A stretch of 64,000 nucleotides of DNA from Paenibacillus castaneae (GCF_002884445.1 NZ_KZ614144.1:3268094-3332093), one strand, 5' to 3'; shown: positions 8,136 through 17,835, counted from the first letter of the stretch. The notes: generated by a model not told the origin, from the sequence alone. Translations and numbers: made by a program.

Positions 8136-8392
8136 TCAAGTCAGTTTCCCCTCTCATTCGTTTCAACCTTGTTCGCTATTTGTTTCTCAGTTGTCAGCTG
8201 GTTATGTTATCCCATCCGTCTATGCGTTGAGTTGATCGGATAATTTTGAAGGCAGTTCAACCTAAAAACCAGGACTACCCCCGCCGATACCATAATGGAT
8301 ATGTCTCGCCTTTTTCTCCAACATTCTTTTTCAAACCGTTGTATACCATAAGATTGCCCAGGGGCATTTCTAATATATTCCACATTCCTCCG

Positions 8393-8578
8393 AACTAACC
8401 TGCCCGATAGTTGAGCGCTACATTTTAACTTATCAGCATTCGGACAATGTTCTTGTCACAAATCGACAATCGGCTCAAGTTCTTAACATTGTCAATTGAC
8501 AAGAACTTGAGCCGATAAATATAAAAGCACGCAGTTTATGCGGACTTGATTCGGACAATGTTTGTGTCATCCGACAGA
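8393..8578. repeat. A-type core plus long stem-loop block (copy 2)
   Basis: AACTAACCTGCCCGATAGTTGAGCG is an A core. It is followed by the same block as at 2434-2598, with the ATCGGCTCAAGTTCTT stem and the GTCATCCGACA end. The block stops abruptly at 8578, where IS110 relic sequence begins. Confidence 0.75.
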
Positions 8579-9110
8579 AATTCATATTCTGTCACTCTCA
8601 GCAAACGAGGCCGGCCACGTTTGCGTCATTTTCTTTATCTCATGACGATGAGTATGGTCATGACAAATCCAGAAATTAGAGCATCACATCGTTACAATGT
8701 AGAGGAAAAGAAACGGAAAGAGATGAAATTCATTATGAAATTATGCGGTAAAGTAGTACGAATGCTCATAGCTCTTGCTAAAAACAATACATCTTACGAA
8801 CCGATAAAGGTATTCACTCAAGCAGCATAAACCAAACGATCCTCACCAGCTCAAGTATTCGCAGGATGACAAGAAGGACGGAGTATCGGGAGACATACGA
8901 CCCGTTGAGACATGGGAGTAAGAATCGCTAGGGCGAAGTGGAGACGTGCAGATATGGAACAATATGGGTGATTGCTACTCACCCTTTATTTCCGTATGCC
9001 CAATTATCCGGCTCCCCCATCATCCTCTTCTTCAATTCAACTACAGGGTGAAATCCTGCGAATTCATGAGTCTGAGTGAGGAAGTTGAATCATACCGAGG
9101 GAGTTCAATG
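8579..9110 (+). pseudogene. IS110-family relic: recombinase C-terminus and right end
   Basis: Frame from about 8594 to 8830 reads LSKRGRPRLRHFLYLMTMSM ... MKFIMKLCGKVVRMLIALAK, clearly the C-terminus of an IS110 recombinase like the one at 29009-30283. After its stop, about 270 bases keep the right-end sequence of that element, including GGGTGAAATCCTGCGAAT and GAGGGAGTTC at the end (near 9105). Everything upstream of the C-terminus is deleted. Confidence 0.8.
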
Positions 9111-9141
9111 ATCCGTACTGATACGGTTCTCCGCGCTGTCA

Positions 9142-10059
9142 CTAGCGGCAAGTTTCTCTCACAGTTACGACGACATTCCCCTTCTTATGTTTTTGTTCGA
9201 CATAGCGATGGGCATCGGGAATTTGTTCCAACGAATAGCGTCTATCGATGACTGGTTTAATTTTACCGACTGCAAGTAACTCTTGGAGGAAGATAAGGTC
9301 TTCAACGCGAGGCTTTTGTGTCTGATGCACACTCACATATTTTCCTTTCGTACGCAGTGCTTTCTTGAATGTCGATTTTTTGATTTTCGATATCTGTTTC
9401 CCGACGGCATCAAAGATTAAATCATAGCTTTCACCAAGCGACGTGAAATCCTGTTTCGTATAATCTATAACCCGATCGGCTCCTATAGATCTCACCATCT
9501 CAAGATTGGCGTTACTGCATACCCCTGTTACATCTGCCCCGTAATATTTGGCAAGCTGCACCGCATAAGTACCTACACTTCCAGAGGCTCCATAAATAAG
9601 AACCTTCATTCTGCTCGCGATATTCCCCTTCCTAAGAAAATTAAACGCGGTTATTCCCCCGATGGGAACAGCGGCAGCCTCCTCATAGCTCACATTGACC
9701 GGTTTGATGACCACTATTCCATCTTCAGGCAAACATTTATACTCGGCATATGCACCGAAGCCAAAACCACAAAACGCAAATACTTGATCACCGATCTTAA
9801 ATCGTGTTACATCTTTGCCTGCGGCTTCAACTTCCCCAGCTAACTCAAACCCCAATATCGTTACTTTTTTGGGCCTTAGGAGACCATTGTACAGTCTTGA
9901 AAGGAGTGGGTCGGCCTTTCGCATGCGCCAGTCCCCCGCTGTTACCGTTGTCGCATATATTCTGACCAGTATTTCATTGTCCTTCGGTGTAGGTTTTTCT
10001 TCCTCCTTCAGATGAAGAACATCGGGCGATCCGTATTTGGCATATACAATTGCTCTCAT
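9142..10059 (-). CDS. NAD(P)-dependent zinc-less alcohol dehydrogenase / quinone oxidoreductase (MDR)
   Basis: A 305-residue medium-chain dehydrogenase/reductase. The GroES-like N-terminal domain ([23 protein letters not shown]) is followed by [17 protein letters not shown] and a Rossmann segment, [25 protein letters not shown]. The cysteine ligands of zinc-binding members are absent, so it is of quinone-oxidoreductase type, probably NADPH-dependent. GGAGGG precedes the ATG. It stands in a repeat-free island with the DUF4386 fragment and XRE gene to its right. The natural substrate is not known. Confidence 0.88.
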   Translation of the reverse strand: MRAIVYAKYGSPDVLHLKEEEKPTPKDNEILVRIYATTVTAGDWRMRKADPLLSRLYNGLLRPKKVTILGFELAGEVEAAGKDVTRFKIGDQVFAFCGFGFGAYAEYKCLPEDGIVVIKPVNVSYEEAAAVPIGGITAFNFLRKGNIASRMKVLIYGASGSVGTYAVQLAKYYGADVTGVCSNANLEMVRSIGADRVIDYTKQDFTSLGESYDLIFDAVGKQISKIKKSTFKKALRTKGKYVSVHQTQKPRVEDLIFLQELLAVGKIKPVIDRRYSLEQIPDAHRYVEQKHKKGNVVVTVRETCR

Positions 10060-10085
10060 CCTTGCCCTCCTTGATTATAATATTT

Positions 10086-10304
10086 TCATTCTAGTGTTTG
10101 CTTAGTGGAGAATTGATCAATAACCCCGAATAATTCTAACAAGTATGCAAGAATAATCAGCGCCGAACCTTGAATCAGATAATCGGGAACATCTAGGATT
10201 GGCTTGTATAAGATAAATCCCCCGATGATCGCTGTATCTGCTGCAACAATAAACAGAACGCCAATAATTCTTGATGCTGCCTTGGTTGAAAAATTCATTT
10301 TCAC
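10086..10304 (-). pseudogene. DUF4386-like membrane protein, N-terminal fragment
   Basis: 72 residues with two hydrophobic segments (IIGVLFIVAADTAIIGGFIL and LIQGSALIILAYLLELFGV). ASRIIGVLFI and YKPILDVPDYLI match the beginning of DUF4386 proteins, which are normally about 230 residues. It therefore looks truncated, although its own stop codon follows directly. Its start overlaps the end of the XRE gene, so the three genes 10086-10979 form one minus-strand unit. Confidence 0.55.
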
Positions 10305-10531
10305 TAATCTTCTTCCGTGTTTCCCCCGTAGAAAAATACTTCTTCCAACGGCAAGTTAAAGGCATAAGCAATTCGAAAAGCCAACTCCAAAGACGGTGAA
10401 TAGTTGCCCTTCTCCAGGGCTACGATCGTTTGTCTGGTTACGCCCGCCATGTCGGCTAACTGCTGCTGGGTCATCTCATTGTGATTAAATCGTAATTTTC
10501 TGATATGGTTGCCGACAAAATTTTTACCCAT
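10304..10531 (-). CDS. XRE-family helix-turn-helix regulator
   Basis: 75 residues, a single Cro/CI-type HTH: IRKLRFNHNEMTQQQLADMAGVTRQTIVALEKGNYSPSLELAFRIAYAFNLPLEEVF. This compact YozG-like type is typically encoded beside a small membrane protein and represses its own operon. It is flanked by the 148-residue membrane protein upstream (1-base gap) and the DUF4386 fragment downstream. Confidence 0.9.
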   Translation of the reverse strand: MGKNFVGNHIRKLRFNHNEMTQQQLADMAGVTRQTIVALEKGNYSPSLELAFRIAYAFNLPLEEVFFYGGNTEED

Positions 10532-10532
10532 A

Positions 10533-10979
10533 TTAGATTCCTCTCCTGTAATGATACAGTCTCGATAGGGATCCCGTTACATCCGAAAGAAAGCCGGAGG
10601 CGATCAAGATGATGAACATCGTCTTCGAGGGCTGATCCATAACCAGGGAACCCATAGCCAGGAGAAAACCGATGACAAACACGGCAAATGAATTTCGGAA
10701 GGCCAATAAGTCAATGCGCTTATCCAGTTCATCCGCAAATGAAGGTTCCTTTTCACCCGTCGTCATTCGGAAGACGATGTTAAAAACGATGCTGATCACG
10801 ATATGCGCTGCGATAGAGACCACGGTCAAAACGAGGACAAAGGATCCCCAGTAATGAAAGGTTTCCGTTGAATCCAGCGCTGCTTCGGGATACTGCGGGT
10901 ACTTATACAGGCAATAAACTGTAAAAATGAGTATGGTGCTGATTAGCGATACGATGCTCTTCTTCTCTTGATAAGTCAT
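10533..10979 (-). CDS. Four-helix membrane protein, partner of the XRE regulator
   Basis: 148 residues with hydrophobic stretches near positions 10-27, 44-70, 92-110 and 115-135, and a central charged loop (EKEPSFADELDKRIDLLAFRNSF). This pattern and the neighbour match the DUF2178/DUF3796-like proteins found with YozG-type HTH genes. A similar pair, with a broken regulator, lies at 15990-16555. No enzymatic motif is seen; the function is unknown. Confidence 0.65.
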   Translation of the reverse strand: MTYQEKKSIVSLISTILIFTVYCLYKYPQYPEAALDSTETFHYWGSFVLVLTVVSIAAHIVISIVFNIVFRMTTGEKEPSFADELDKRIDLLAFRNSFAVFVIGFLLAMGSLVMDQPSKTMFIILIASGFLSDVTGSLSRLYHYRRGI

Positions 10980-11065
10980 TATCGCCCCCCCTTTATAAAC
11001 TGGTGTAAATTATTGTATGCAATATGTAAGGAAGCCTTGACATAAAGTTAAATTAATTTTACATA

Positions 11066-11107
11066 AAAAATGCCGGACACTACCTGATAAGGTAGTGTTC
11101 CGGCAAC
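11066..11107 (-). terminator. Rho-independent terminator, minus strand
   Basis: TGCCGGA-C-ACTACC-TGATAA-GGTAGT-G-TCCGGCA forms a long stem. On the minus strand it is followed by TTTTTTATG. It would stop transcription coming from the right; no intact minus-strand gene now precedes it. Confidence 0.65.
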
Positions 11108-11161
11108 AGGGGACGAAAATTTCGCCATACTTGTGGTACGGTTCATCTTAATTAATCTTCA

Positions 11162-11390
11162 ACTAAACTGCCCGATCGTATTATAAGGTCAACCAGTTCT
11201 TTCTGGCTGATCCTTTTTTTATTAGCTTTGAGAATTGAGGTAGACGGGTCGAACGTAGCTGCCCGTGGGACTTGATCCCGAGCGCTATAATGTTCAGCCC
11301 TACTAGTCATGACCATGATTGAGGCTGGTTGGGACTTAAGATCCCGTATAACAAGCGATGCTATGGAGCGACAAGATGAAGTCACAGAGG
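11162..11390 (+). mobile_element. IS110 left-end relic with bridge-RNA region, inserted in an A core
   Basis: The A core AACTAAACTGCCCGAT (11162-11177) is interrupted at the same base as at 4145. It is followed by about 215 bases matching the left end of the element at 4146, including the terminator hairpin, GTAGCTGCCCGTGGGACTTG and GATCCCGTATAACAAGCG. Similarity fades near 11390 and no recombinase gene follows. This is either a deleted copy or a non-autonomous left end. The guide word CTGCCCGT is kept. Confidence 0.75.
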
Positions 11391-11654
11391 AGCGGGGCTG
11401 CCGATAATTCCGGAAGCCTGCTAGTAATGTTCTTATCGTCTCCGTCAGCGTAATGTGGCGATGAAATTGATAATGCGGGTTAGCTGTGTACGACTACGGT
11501 TAATGATATGAGTTCTTGTCCATTTCGGCTAAGGATGTCATCCGACACATATATTGTTACACAATATATGATATGTATTTTCGATCATCAAATAATAAGT
11601 TCTAAAACCTCCCCGGATTGTTTTGAATATGGTGTTGTCTGATGGATACGCCAA
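11391..11654. other. Intergenic debris with CATCCGAC stem-loop member
   Basis: No gene is supported. Near 11508-11555 the sequence GAGTTCTTGTCC ... ATGTCATCCGACACAT is a degraded member of the family also seen at 2571, 8563, 15538, 38668 and 44646. ATATATTGTTACACAATATAT (11557-11577) is a small AT-rich palindrome. Confidence 0.4.
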
Positions 11655-12257
11655 CTAGGAAACACTAACATTTCTTTTACGTAATTTCTTAAATACCGAG
11701 TATTCCTTATTGGACTTAATAAAACTTAATATCTTTTCGGCACATTCTGTTGGATTCATCTCTTCCGTATTTACTTCGAGGTCATATTCATCAAAGCAAT
11801 ATACTTTGCTAAACTGTGAAGCTGCTAGTCCAATCTGTCTATCTCCTCTTGTTTGCTCTCTTCTTATGAGTTCTTCTTTCGAGCATATTACACCTATAAA
11901 TAACGTAGGCTGATCTAAAAATTGATCAAGAAACTCATTAAACCTCTTGTCATTGTCGATTACGGTATCCACTATTACATTAAAACCCATTTCTGATAAC
12001 AATTTAATTGTCGAATGATACACTGAGAATATGGAATCATCAAGTATTTGTGAGACAACTTGATGATCTATTTCTCTTGTAGGTTCATCTGGAAATTTAT
12101 TATTAATAAAATCATTGTAATTATTAAAAAAATCATCAATTGATAAATGATAAAAAAGAATCTCTTTCTGATTTATCAGTTCAGTCGATATGGAGGTCTT
12201 TCCAGAACTTGAAGTTCCATTTAGAAAAACTAATATCCCTTGCTCCAATTTAATCAT
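11655..12257 (-). CDS. Chloramphenicol phosphotransferase-like P-loop kinase
   Basis: About 200 residues. The P-loop FLNGTSSSGKTSIS at the N-terminus and the segment FYHLSIDDFFNN followed by NVIVDTVIDN match the CPT family of small-molecule kinases, in which chloramphenicol is one known substrate. The lid region GDRQIGLAASQF with arginines is also typical. The start is uncertain: ATG at 12257 or the TTG three codons later, which has GAAGGG at better spacing. It stands alone in an island without core repeats. Resistance function is possible but unproven. Confidence 0.8.
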   Translation of the reverse strand: MIKLEQGILVFLNGTSSSGKTSISTELINQKEILFYHLSIDDFFNNYNDFINNKFPDEPTREIDHQVVSQILDDSIFSVYHSTIKLLSEMGFNVIVDTVIDNDKRFNEFLDQFLDQPTLFIGVICSKEELIRREQTRGDRQIGLAASQFSKVYCFDEYDLEVNTEEMNPTECAEKILSFIKSNKEYSVFKKLRKRNVSVS

Positions 12258-12540
12258 CCCTTCAAAAAAAATCATTGCCTATCTTTCAGATAACGTTATA
12301 TTCACAAAGTTCATAAAATTATCCAACTCAGAAAATATTCGAGAAATGATTGAAATATCCTTCCAGTTAACCAAAGCTTTTATCGCTTTTATTCCAATCT
12401 CAAGAGAACGATTTTTATTATTTTGATATATCACTTCTAGCCAATCTCTCTCATTGTCCTGCTGAAATGTAAATTTTTAGTACATAAATTTCATCCTTTT
12501 TCGCTTTTTCAATTAATTGATTGTGTATGTAAAATGAAAA

Positions 12541-12578
12541 GACGTTTACTTAGCCAGGATACGACTAGGTTAAACGTC
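12541..12578. terminator. Terminator-like hairpin
   Basis: GACGTTTA and TAAACGTC arms with an additional CTTAG/CTAGG pairing, flanked by AAAATGAAAA on one side and CCTTAATCACTTTTTT on the other. It could act in either direction between the kinase and the aminopeptidase. Confidence 0.5.
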
Positions 12579-12597
12579 CTTAATCACTTTTTTAAAA

Positions 12598-12680
12598 TTC
12601 AAAATTGTTCTTTGAGCCACTTCTGATTTTGCTCTGCAATATATTGCTCAGCATTTATTAATAAGGATACTAACTCCAAC
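12598..12680 (-). pseudogene. C-terminal scrap of a lost gene
   Basis: A minus-strand frame reads LVSLLINAEQYIAEQNQKWLKEQF and stops at about 12598. It resembles a helical C-terminus, but no start or body remains. It abuts the aminopeptidase stop codon. Confidence 0.3.
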
Positions 12681-13427
<747 letters not shown>

Positions 13428-13649
13428 CTATCTCCATATCTATCTAAGTATTAGTTATACTTTATTTTTAATAGCAGAAAGGGACATGAGTTCGCCTATT
13501 GCGATTTCCCCTGAATCCATACACTTTTTCACCCTTCAATGGTTGGCGATTTTCAAACTCATGTCTTTGCTTTTCGAACTTTGCTTCAAATTCAGCACGC
13601 ATATGCTCGATGCGTTCTTGAAGCGTTTCTCTTTTTGAAATCCCTTTGG

Positions 13650-13880
13650 TAATTGATTTCACATGTTTCTTTTGCTCTTGGCTTCGTAACTAGGTTCAAA
13701 CCCATGCCGAGCGAAACGGATTCTCGGTAGTGCGCGAGCTGCTCGGTCATTACGTAGGAAGGAATGGTTTTTACGATCGAGCCGATGTTTAATGCCGGAA
13801 AAGCGTTTGCACCATTCTCCTTAAAGAACCGCACCGCGAACGACTCGATATCGAGCGTCGTGACACCCGGCCGAATCATA
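13650..13880 (-). pseudogene. map-like gene fragment
   Basis: The minus-strand frame RPGVTTLDIESFAVRFFKEN ... AFPALNIGSIVKTIPSYVM resembles the N-terminal region of methionine aminopeptidase-like proteins, then drifts into nonsense (SLGMGLNLVTKPRAKE). The rest of the enzyme is missing. It is next to the TetR gene. The same fragment plus the TetR 3' end is present at 40685-40925. Confidence 0.6.
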
Positions 13881-13898
13881 CCTGCGATTGCATTTCAT

Positions 13899-14501
13899 TC
13901 ATCTATCCTTTGACTGTATGCCTGAAAAAATCATATCGACGATTCCTTCCACATCCATCTCGTTCCGCATATTGTGGTGGATGTTCAATGTTGTGCAGCC
14001 AACAAGCGAGCCAAATATCAGATTAGCTGTTTTCTCCGGCGATTTGGAACCGATTCCTTCACGAATCATGTCTACAAACGGCAAATAGATCCGTTCCTGA
14101 AAATCGGCAAACAGCTTGATGAACCGGTTTCCCGGGAAGTGATGAAAATTATCCGCAACCGTTTTAAGCAAAATAAATACGGAAGGATCTTGGATGCACT
14201 TCCGCAGTAGCAGCCTGGAGAACGACTCAGCTTTAAGCAAACTGCCGCCGTCCCCCGTCAAAGCGGGCAGTACAGCCGACTCCGTTCGATTCAGGGCATC
14301 CCAAAGTAAATCTTCCAAAAGCATGTGCTTACTTTTGTAGTAATGATACACGGTTCCGTAACCGAGCTCTGCCTTGACCGCAACATCACGTATTTCCAAT
14401 TGAATGCCCTTCTCCAAATATACTTCCGCAGCCGCTTGCATAATTTGGTTCATCCGCATCTCCCTGATCGCATCATTCTGTTCTTTGGTACGTGGTGACA
14501 T
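13899..14501 (-). CDS. TetR-family transcriptional regulator
   Basis: 200 residues. The N-terminal HTH is IMQAAAEVYLEKGIQLEIRDVAVKAELGYGTVYHYYKSKHMLLEDLLWDAL, with the typical YGTVYHYYKSK helix-3 motif. The C-terminal ligand domain is unassigned. AGGAGGAGCC precedes the ATG. The GC content is higher than in the neighbouring repeat-linked genes. A fragment of a near-identical gene survives at 40857-40925, so this module was duplicated. It probably regulates itself and the broken aminopeptidase-like gene downstream. Confidence 0.88.
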   Translation of the reverse strand: MSPRTKEQNDAIREMRMNQIMQAAAEVYLEKGIQLEIRDVAVKAELGYGTVYHYYKSKHMLLEDLLWDALNRTESAVLPALTGDGGSLLKAESFSRLLLRKCIQDPSVFILLKTVADNFHHFPGNRFIKLFADFQERIYLPFVDMIREGIGSKSPEKTANLIFGSLVGCTTLNIHHNMRNEMDVEGIVDMIFSGIQSKDR

Positions 14502-14568
14502 GGCTCCTCCTTTTTAGACCTGCAGTAATGTCAATTTAAAACCAATATACATCATTTAGAAGTAAGGA

Positions 14569-14652
14569 TCAAGTACTTCGATTCGCCTGCTTTTTGCGAG
14601 CCAAAGTTGATTTGCCTGAACCTTCAGAACCTATAAGTACGTTTTTTTTCAT
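14569..14652 (-). pseudogene. P-loop kinase N-terminal fragment
   Basis: A 27-residue frame, MKKNVLIGSEGSGKSTLARK and then a stop after QANRST. The GSEGSGKST Walker A motif marks the start of a topology-modulation-type or small-molecule kinase. The rest is missing. It lies immediately right of the TetR gene, upstream of an A repeat. Confidence 0.55.
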
Positions 14653-14728
14653 ATTGGCCCTCGTCAAATGGAATTAATAAACTGAAAACTGATTTTTCCT
14701 TAATTATATAATAGTCATAGCTATCACG

Positions 14729-14833
14729 CTAATCTGCCCGTTAGCTTAACGAATATAAGAGCAGCTGCCGCAGCAAACTGCTATCCTTATTTATTATCCT
14801 TATTTATTGAACTATCGTTACACGTTAGCTTAA
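14729..14833. repeat. Complete A-hairpin-B repeat unit
   Basis: A core CTAATCTGCCCGTTAGCTTAACG at 14729-14751. Next comes the hairpin GAGCAGCTGCCGCAGC...CTGCT at 14759-14782 and a tandem TTATTTATTATCC stretch. The B core GAACTATCGTTACACGTTAG is at 14809-14828. TTAACGA after A pairs with TCGTTA inside B, so the whole unit can fold as one long imperfect stem. Confidence 0.85.
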
Positions 14834-14836
14834 TAA

Positions 14837-15275
14837 TTAAATGCGATTTCTGTCCTCGTTATAAAGAGTATTTTTAGGAATCGATTTCCCATTAAAACGG
14901 TAATCGGGATGATTCTCAATCAACTCTTTTATCAAAACACCATTTATTTTTAAACCATCAATTACACAATTATCTATCGTTAGATTTACAAGATTCGAGT
15001 TGGAAACCGTTGAATCCTCCAAGGTTCCAGAATCAAAGTTCAATCCAAAAATATCACATTGATTCATACGCATATCCCACCACGCATTACCTTCCAAATT
15101 TACTTCTGATAAATTGCTTGCTCGAACTGTGGAACCTGTTAAATCAACATGAACGATTTGGGCGTTTTTCATGTTTGCAAATCTTATTGTTGTTTCATTT
15201 AAGTTGGCATTTTCAATTTTCAATAACGGAGTTGGTCAAATCACCCGAATAAAATTTACTATTCGTTTCATTCAT
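14837..15275 (-). pseudogene. Pentapeptide-repeat protein with a 7-base frameshift duplication
   Basis: The protein is built of A(D/N)LXX-like pentapeptides: NANLNETTIRFANMKNAQIV, DLTGSTVRASNLSEVNLEGN, then DSTVSNSNLVNLTIDNCVID. It should form a short right-handed beta-helix of unknown partner. The real start is ATG at 15275 (MNETNSKFYSGDLTNSVIEN) behind an ideal GGAGGT. A tandem ATTGAAA-ATTGAAA breaks the frame; removing one copy rejoins it to the 128-residue open frame. The stop codon is 4 bases from the B core at 14809. It is typical cargo, recently inactivated unless the shift is tolerated. Confidence 0.75.
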
Positions 15276-15338
15276 TTTGGTTACCTCCTATAATATGGTA
15301 TTATTACATACTGCTATGATGATTCGCCGCAGTTACTC

Positions 15339-15426
15339 AACTATCCTGCCCGTTAGTCGAGAAAACGGCATCCAATTCTCTGGCTGCCGTTTCTCTGTAT
15401 TTATGAGCAAACGTAACTCGTTAGCA
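15339..15426. repeat. A-hairpin-B unit
   Basis: A core AACTATCCTGCCCGTTAG at 15339-15356. Hairpin GAAAACGGCA ... GCTGCCGTTTCTC at 15361-15393. A degenerate B core, AAACGTAACTCGTTAGCATTA, at 15409-15429. Confidence 0.8.
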
Positions 15427-15505
15427 TTACTGGAGATCGTTATCTATCGTCCCTTATCAAGCTGAACAAATTTCACGAATAAGTGAGCCTTCGTGAGAAA
15501 ACAAA
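15427..15505. repeat. Sequence shared with 37162-37240
   Basis: CTGGAGATCGTTATCTATCG and the following 55 bases recur almost unchanged right after another core at 37162, and the first part recurs after the B core at 40480. A word of this kind placed directly behind cores suggests it moved together with them. No coding sense is seen. Confidence 0.6.
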
Positions 15506-15537
15506 ATAGCTCATCGGCAATGGGAATACATTCTTGG

Positions 15538-15606
15538 CCTAATTCGGCAATCGGTACATATTCTTGTCATCCGACAACGGATGACAAGAACATTGTCCGA
15601 TTTGCC
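15538..15606. repeat. CATCCGAC stem-loop family member
   Basis: TTCTTGTCATCCG and its complement CGGATGACAAGAA (about 15560-15590) form a near-perfect hairpin, flanked by TCGG and CCGA. Other members are at 2571, 8563, 11508, 38668 and 44646. Confidence 0.65.
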
Positions 15607-15652
15607 CGATTGTTGTTTCCGCGCTCTGCTGTCTTCCTAATACTTCGTTTAA

Positions 15653-15690
15653 AACAAAATGAGTCGCATACCCATGCGGCTCATTTTAAT
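15653..15690. terminator. Bidirectional terminator hairpin
   Basis: AAAATGAGTCGCAT-ACCC-ATGCGGCTCATTTTAA has a 14-base stem with A and T runs on the two sides. Confidence 0.65.
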
Positions 15691-15847
15691 AATGCAAATA
15701 TTTAGTGGGAGCACACAAACCTAATACATGTTTATTAATATCCCTAGATTTCAACCCATCTATGGTCATGTTTTCTTGAGCATCAGAGTGAGGAATAAAA
15801 AGAAAGTTCCATTCCTTACCTCCACCTTATTCACTTCTTTCACTTGT

Positions 15848-15975
15848 CTAATAACTTCGTGGAATGTTCAGGATAACGATCACCTACTGCTGCGCCTACT
15901 CTATCGAAAAACTCCTTAACGTCCCTAGGCAACTCAGTGTCTATTGCAGCTTTATCTGCAATTGAAGTTATACTT
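15848..15975 (-). pseudogene. Fragment of a small unrecognised protein
   Basis: A minus-strand frame reads ITSIADKAAIDTELPRDVKE ... FFDRVGAAVGDRYPEHSTKLLDK and stops at 15848. There is no start codon with a ribosome site. It looks like the C-terminal 40 residues of a lost gene. The stretch 15690-15848 contains nothing else recognisable. Confidence 0.4.
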
Positions 15976-15989
15976 TCCTAATCCGTTAT

Positions 15990-16463
15990 TTATTCTTCAT
16001 TACTATCTTTTGAATTGGCTTTACATATCGCATTTCTAAGCATTCCTTGTAAGAAGAGCGAGCCTAGAAGAATTATTAATAAAATCCACCATCCGACCGA
16101 CTTAAAAACGTCCTCCGGAACCATAAATGTGTAACCACAATAAGTTAAAAACAATGCTCCTTTGAGTAATTTAAAGGTTTTTGCATCTGCTTCATTATTT
16201 AATGCTACGAGCCTTTCATCATTCTCTTTAATAAAGATGCTTCGCATCTTCTTGGAGGATTTCTTTATTCTTGTTAACTTTATGAAATAAACAAATGCCA
16301 CACTTAACGGTAGAACTGATAATCCGATCAGTGCTTTATTGTTTGAAATAAGATTAATATCCAATTGTATAAATAGAAGCCCTACTGCCAAAAGTACGAT
16401 ACCAACAAACAACGTTACACCCATAATCACTTTAGCTTCTTTAACTATCTTTTCATTCTTCAT
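15990..16463 (-). CDS. Membrane protein, partner type of YozG-like regulators
   Basis: 157 residues with hydrophobic segments around 13-33, 43-62, 103-118 and 124-140, and a charged central part (KENDERLVALNNEADAKTFKLLKGA). It has the same design as the 10533-10979 protein. GGGAGGAATGATAT precedes the ATG. The start codon lies four bases downstream of the stop of a truncated XRE gene, so the original unit was regulator plus membrane protein. Function unknown. Confidence 0.75.
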   Translation of the reverse strand: MKNEKIVKEAKVIMGVTLFVGIVLLAVGLLFIQLDINLISNNKALIGLSVLPLSVAFVYFIKLTRIKKSSKKMRSIFIKENDERLVALNNEADAKTFKLLKGALFLTYCGYTFMVPEDVFKSVGWWILLIILLGSLFLQGMLRNAICKANSKDSNEE

Positions 16464-16466
16464 ATA

Positions 16467-16558
16467 TCATTCCTCCCAAAATATATCATTCAATGTTTTG
16501 TTAAGTGCCTTGCATATTTCAATACATAACTTAAGGCTAGGATTGTAAATGTCAATTA
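16467..16558 (-). pseudogene. XRE regulator, C-terminal fragment
   Basis: The frame IYNPSLKLCIEICKALNKTLNDIFWEE is the last part of a YozG-type HTH protein (compare NYSPSLELAFRIAYAFNLPLEEVF at 10304). The DNA-binding part is gone; unrelated sequence with a degenerate GAGCTGC...GCAGCCC hairpin begins at about 16560. Confidence 0.65.
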
Positions 16559-16774
16559 TATATTACGTTTTGTAATGTGATTTGAGAAGGCTGCAAAACG
16601 AAACTCAATAGCCCGTCACACACCTGTTCCTGCTGCTTTACTTCCTTTGGCGTTCCTCTTATCTTACTTAACCCATAATTCCCTATAGGCTCATCAAAAC
16701 AGTCTACATAAATGACAAATGAGCTGCTGTGGCAGCCCATTCAATAAAACCGAGTTCTCGACCAGTCTGTGCTC

Positions 16775-17090
16775 CTAGACTAAGCTGATTCAGCAGATTG
16801 AGCATGAGCTCCATCATATCCTAGAGTGCATTCCATATGCCCAAAAGTTACTTGCTATTCATGGTGTTAATGGGACCAGATTAGTCGGTGTGCTGGGAGG
16901 AGCAGACCAATCCGGATGTTAGAGCCTTAGATCACTACAATGTCGAAGTGAAAAAGCTCATGAAAATGAAATCTATCATGAAATTATGCGGGAAAGTCAC
17001 CGGCATGTTGCCCGCATGCTGGTCGGTTAGGCTAAGAGCAGTGAAGCTTACGGCTCGACGAAAGTTTTCCGCTAGCAGCTTAAGAGCGTC
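16775..17090 (+). pseudogene. IS110-family recombinase relic
   Basis: Plus-strand frames read LIQQIEHELHHILECIPYAQ ... KLLAIHGVNGTRLVGVLGGA and then DVRALDHYNVEVKKLMKMKSIMKLCGKVTGM. Both match the C-terminal third of the recombinase at 29009-30283, with a deletion between them. It is the third IS110-type relic in the window. Confidence 0.7.
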
Positions 17091-17151
17091 GTTTCACTGA
17101 ATAATAAAGTTTTTAATTCGAGAGCTGAATATTTACGTTTAGCCCCAATTA

Positions 17152-17835
17152 TTAAGTGAATTTCCCACCATGATAACAATAGTAAGTTTCAGCTTTAAAA
17201 TTTTTAACCTGTATCAAAGACTGTTCTGCTCTCTCAACATTTAAACAAAAGTGTGGATTAGCAACGACCAATTCATGATTCTCATGAACAGCTGCATCAC
17301 CTGTAATTACACTATTTAAACTTGGAATATATAATGAAATATGGCCTGAGGTATGCCCTGGTGTTACTACTACTCTACATTTGTTATCTAGAATCAAATC
17401 ACCATCATGTACCTTTTTATCAATTGAAACATGCTTCAAATTCTTTAATTGCCGTATAAACCATTTACCAAATTCAATTTCTTCACTTGGCATATTTTCC
17501 AGCATTTCTTCGGCTTGAACCATTCTCTCTGACTTCATTTCACCACTAATGTATTTCGATTCAATTTCACTAGCTATAATGTTAATCCAAGGATACTTTT
17601 CTTTGAAATCATATAAGGAACCTATATGATCATCATCATAGTGAGTAATGATTATATTCTTTAAATTCTTCATTTCATATCCATTTTTTAAAATTTCATT
17701 TTCAATTAAAGTTAAAAAATTTGTATACCCTGTATCGACCAAGGTTAGTTCATTATTCAAAATAATTAAGCTAGGGTAAATGTAATTTTTTTGTCCATTA
17801 AATTCAAATTCAATTGGTAGTTCTAATATTTTCAA
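17152..17835 (-). CDS. MBL-fold metallohydrolase
   Basis: About 227 residues. The metal-binding signature THYDDDHIGS is the HxHxDH motif with the first spacing residue changed (HYDDDH). Further conserved features are VVTPGHTSGH, ITGDAAVH and a C-terminal YCYHGG. The second His of the canonical motif is Asp here, as in several glyoxalase-like relatives. A TTG start at 17835 is preferred because GGAG stands eight bases upstream; the longer frame runs into the A core. It is cargo between the IS110 relic and the A site at 17873. The substrate is unknown. Confidence 0.85.
   Translation of the reverse strand: MKILELPIEFEFNGQKNYIYPSLIILNNELTLVDTGYTNFLTLIENEILKNGYEMKNLKNIIITHYDDDHIGSLYDFKEKYPWINIIASEIESKYISGEMKSERMVQAEEMLENMPSEEIEFGKWFIRQLKNLKHVSIDKKVHDGDLILDNKCRVVVTPGHTSGHISLYIPSLNSVITGDAAVHENHELVVANPHFCLNVERAEQSLIQVKNFKAETYYCYHGGKFT

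Noticed and set aside
10117-10371. Open frame overlapping the XRE and DUF4386 genes
   Set aside because: It is out of frame with two recognisable products and has an implausible, cysteine- and arginine-rich composition.
11152-11385. Minus-strand open frame of 77 codons across the IS110 left end
   Set aside because: It covers the conserved terminator and bridge-RNA region and is not kept open in the copy at 4146.
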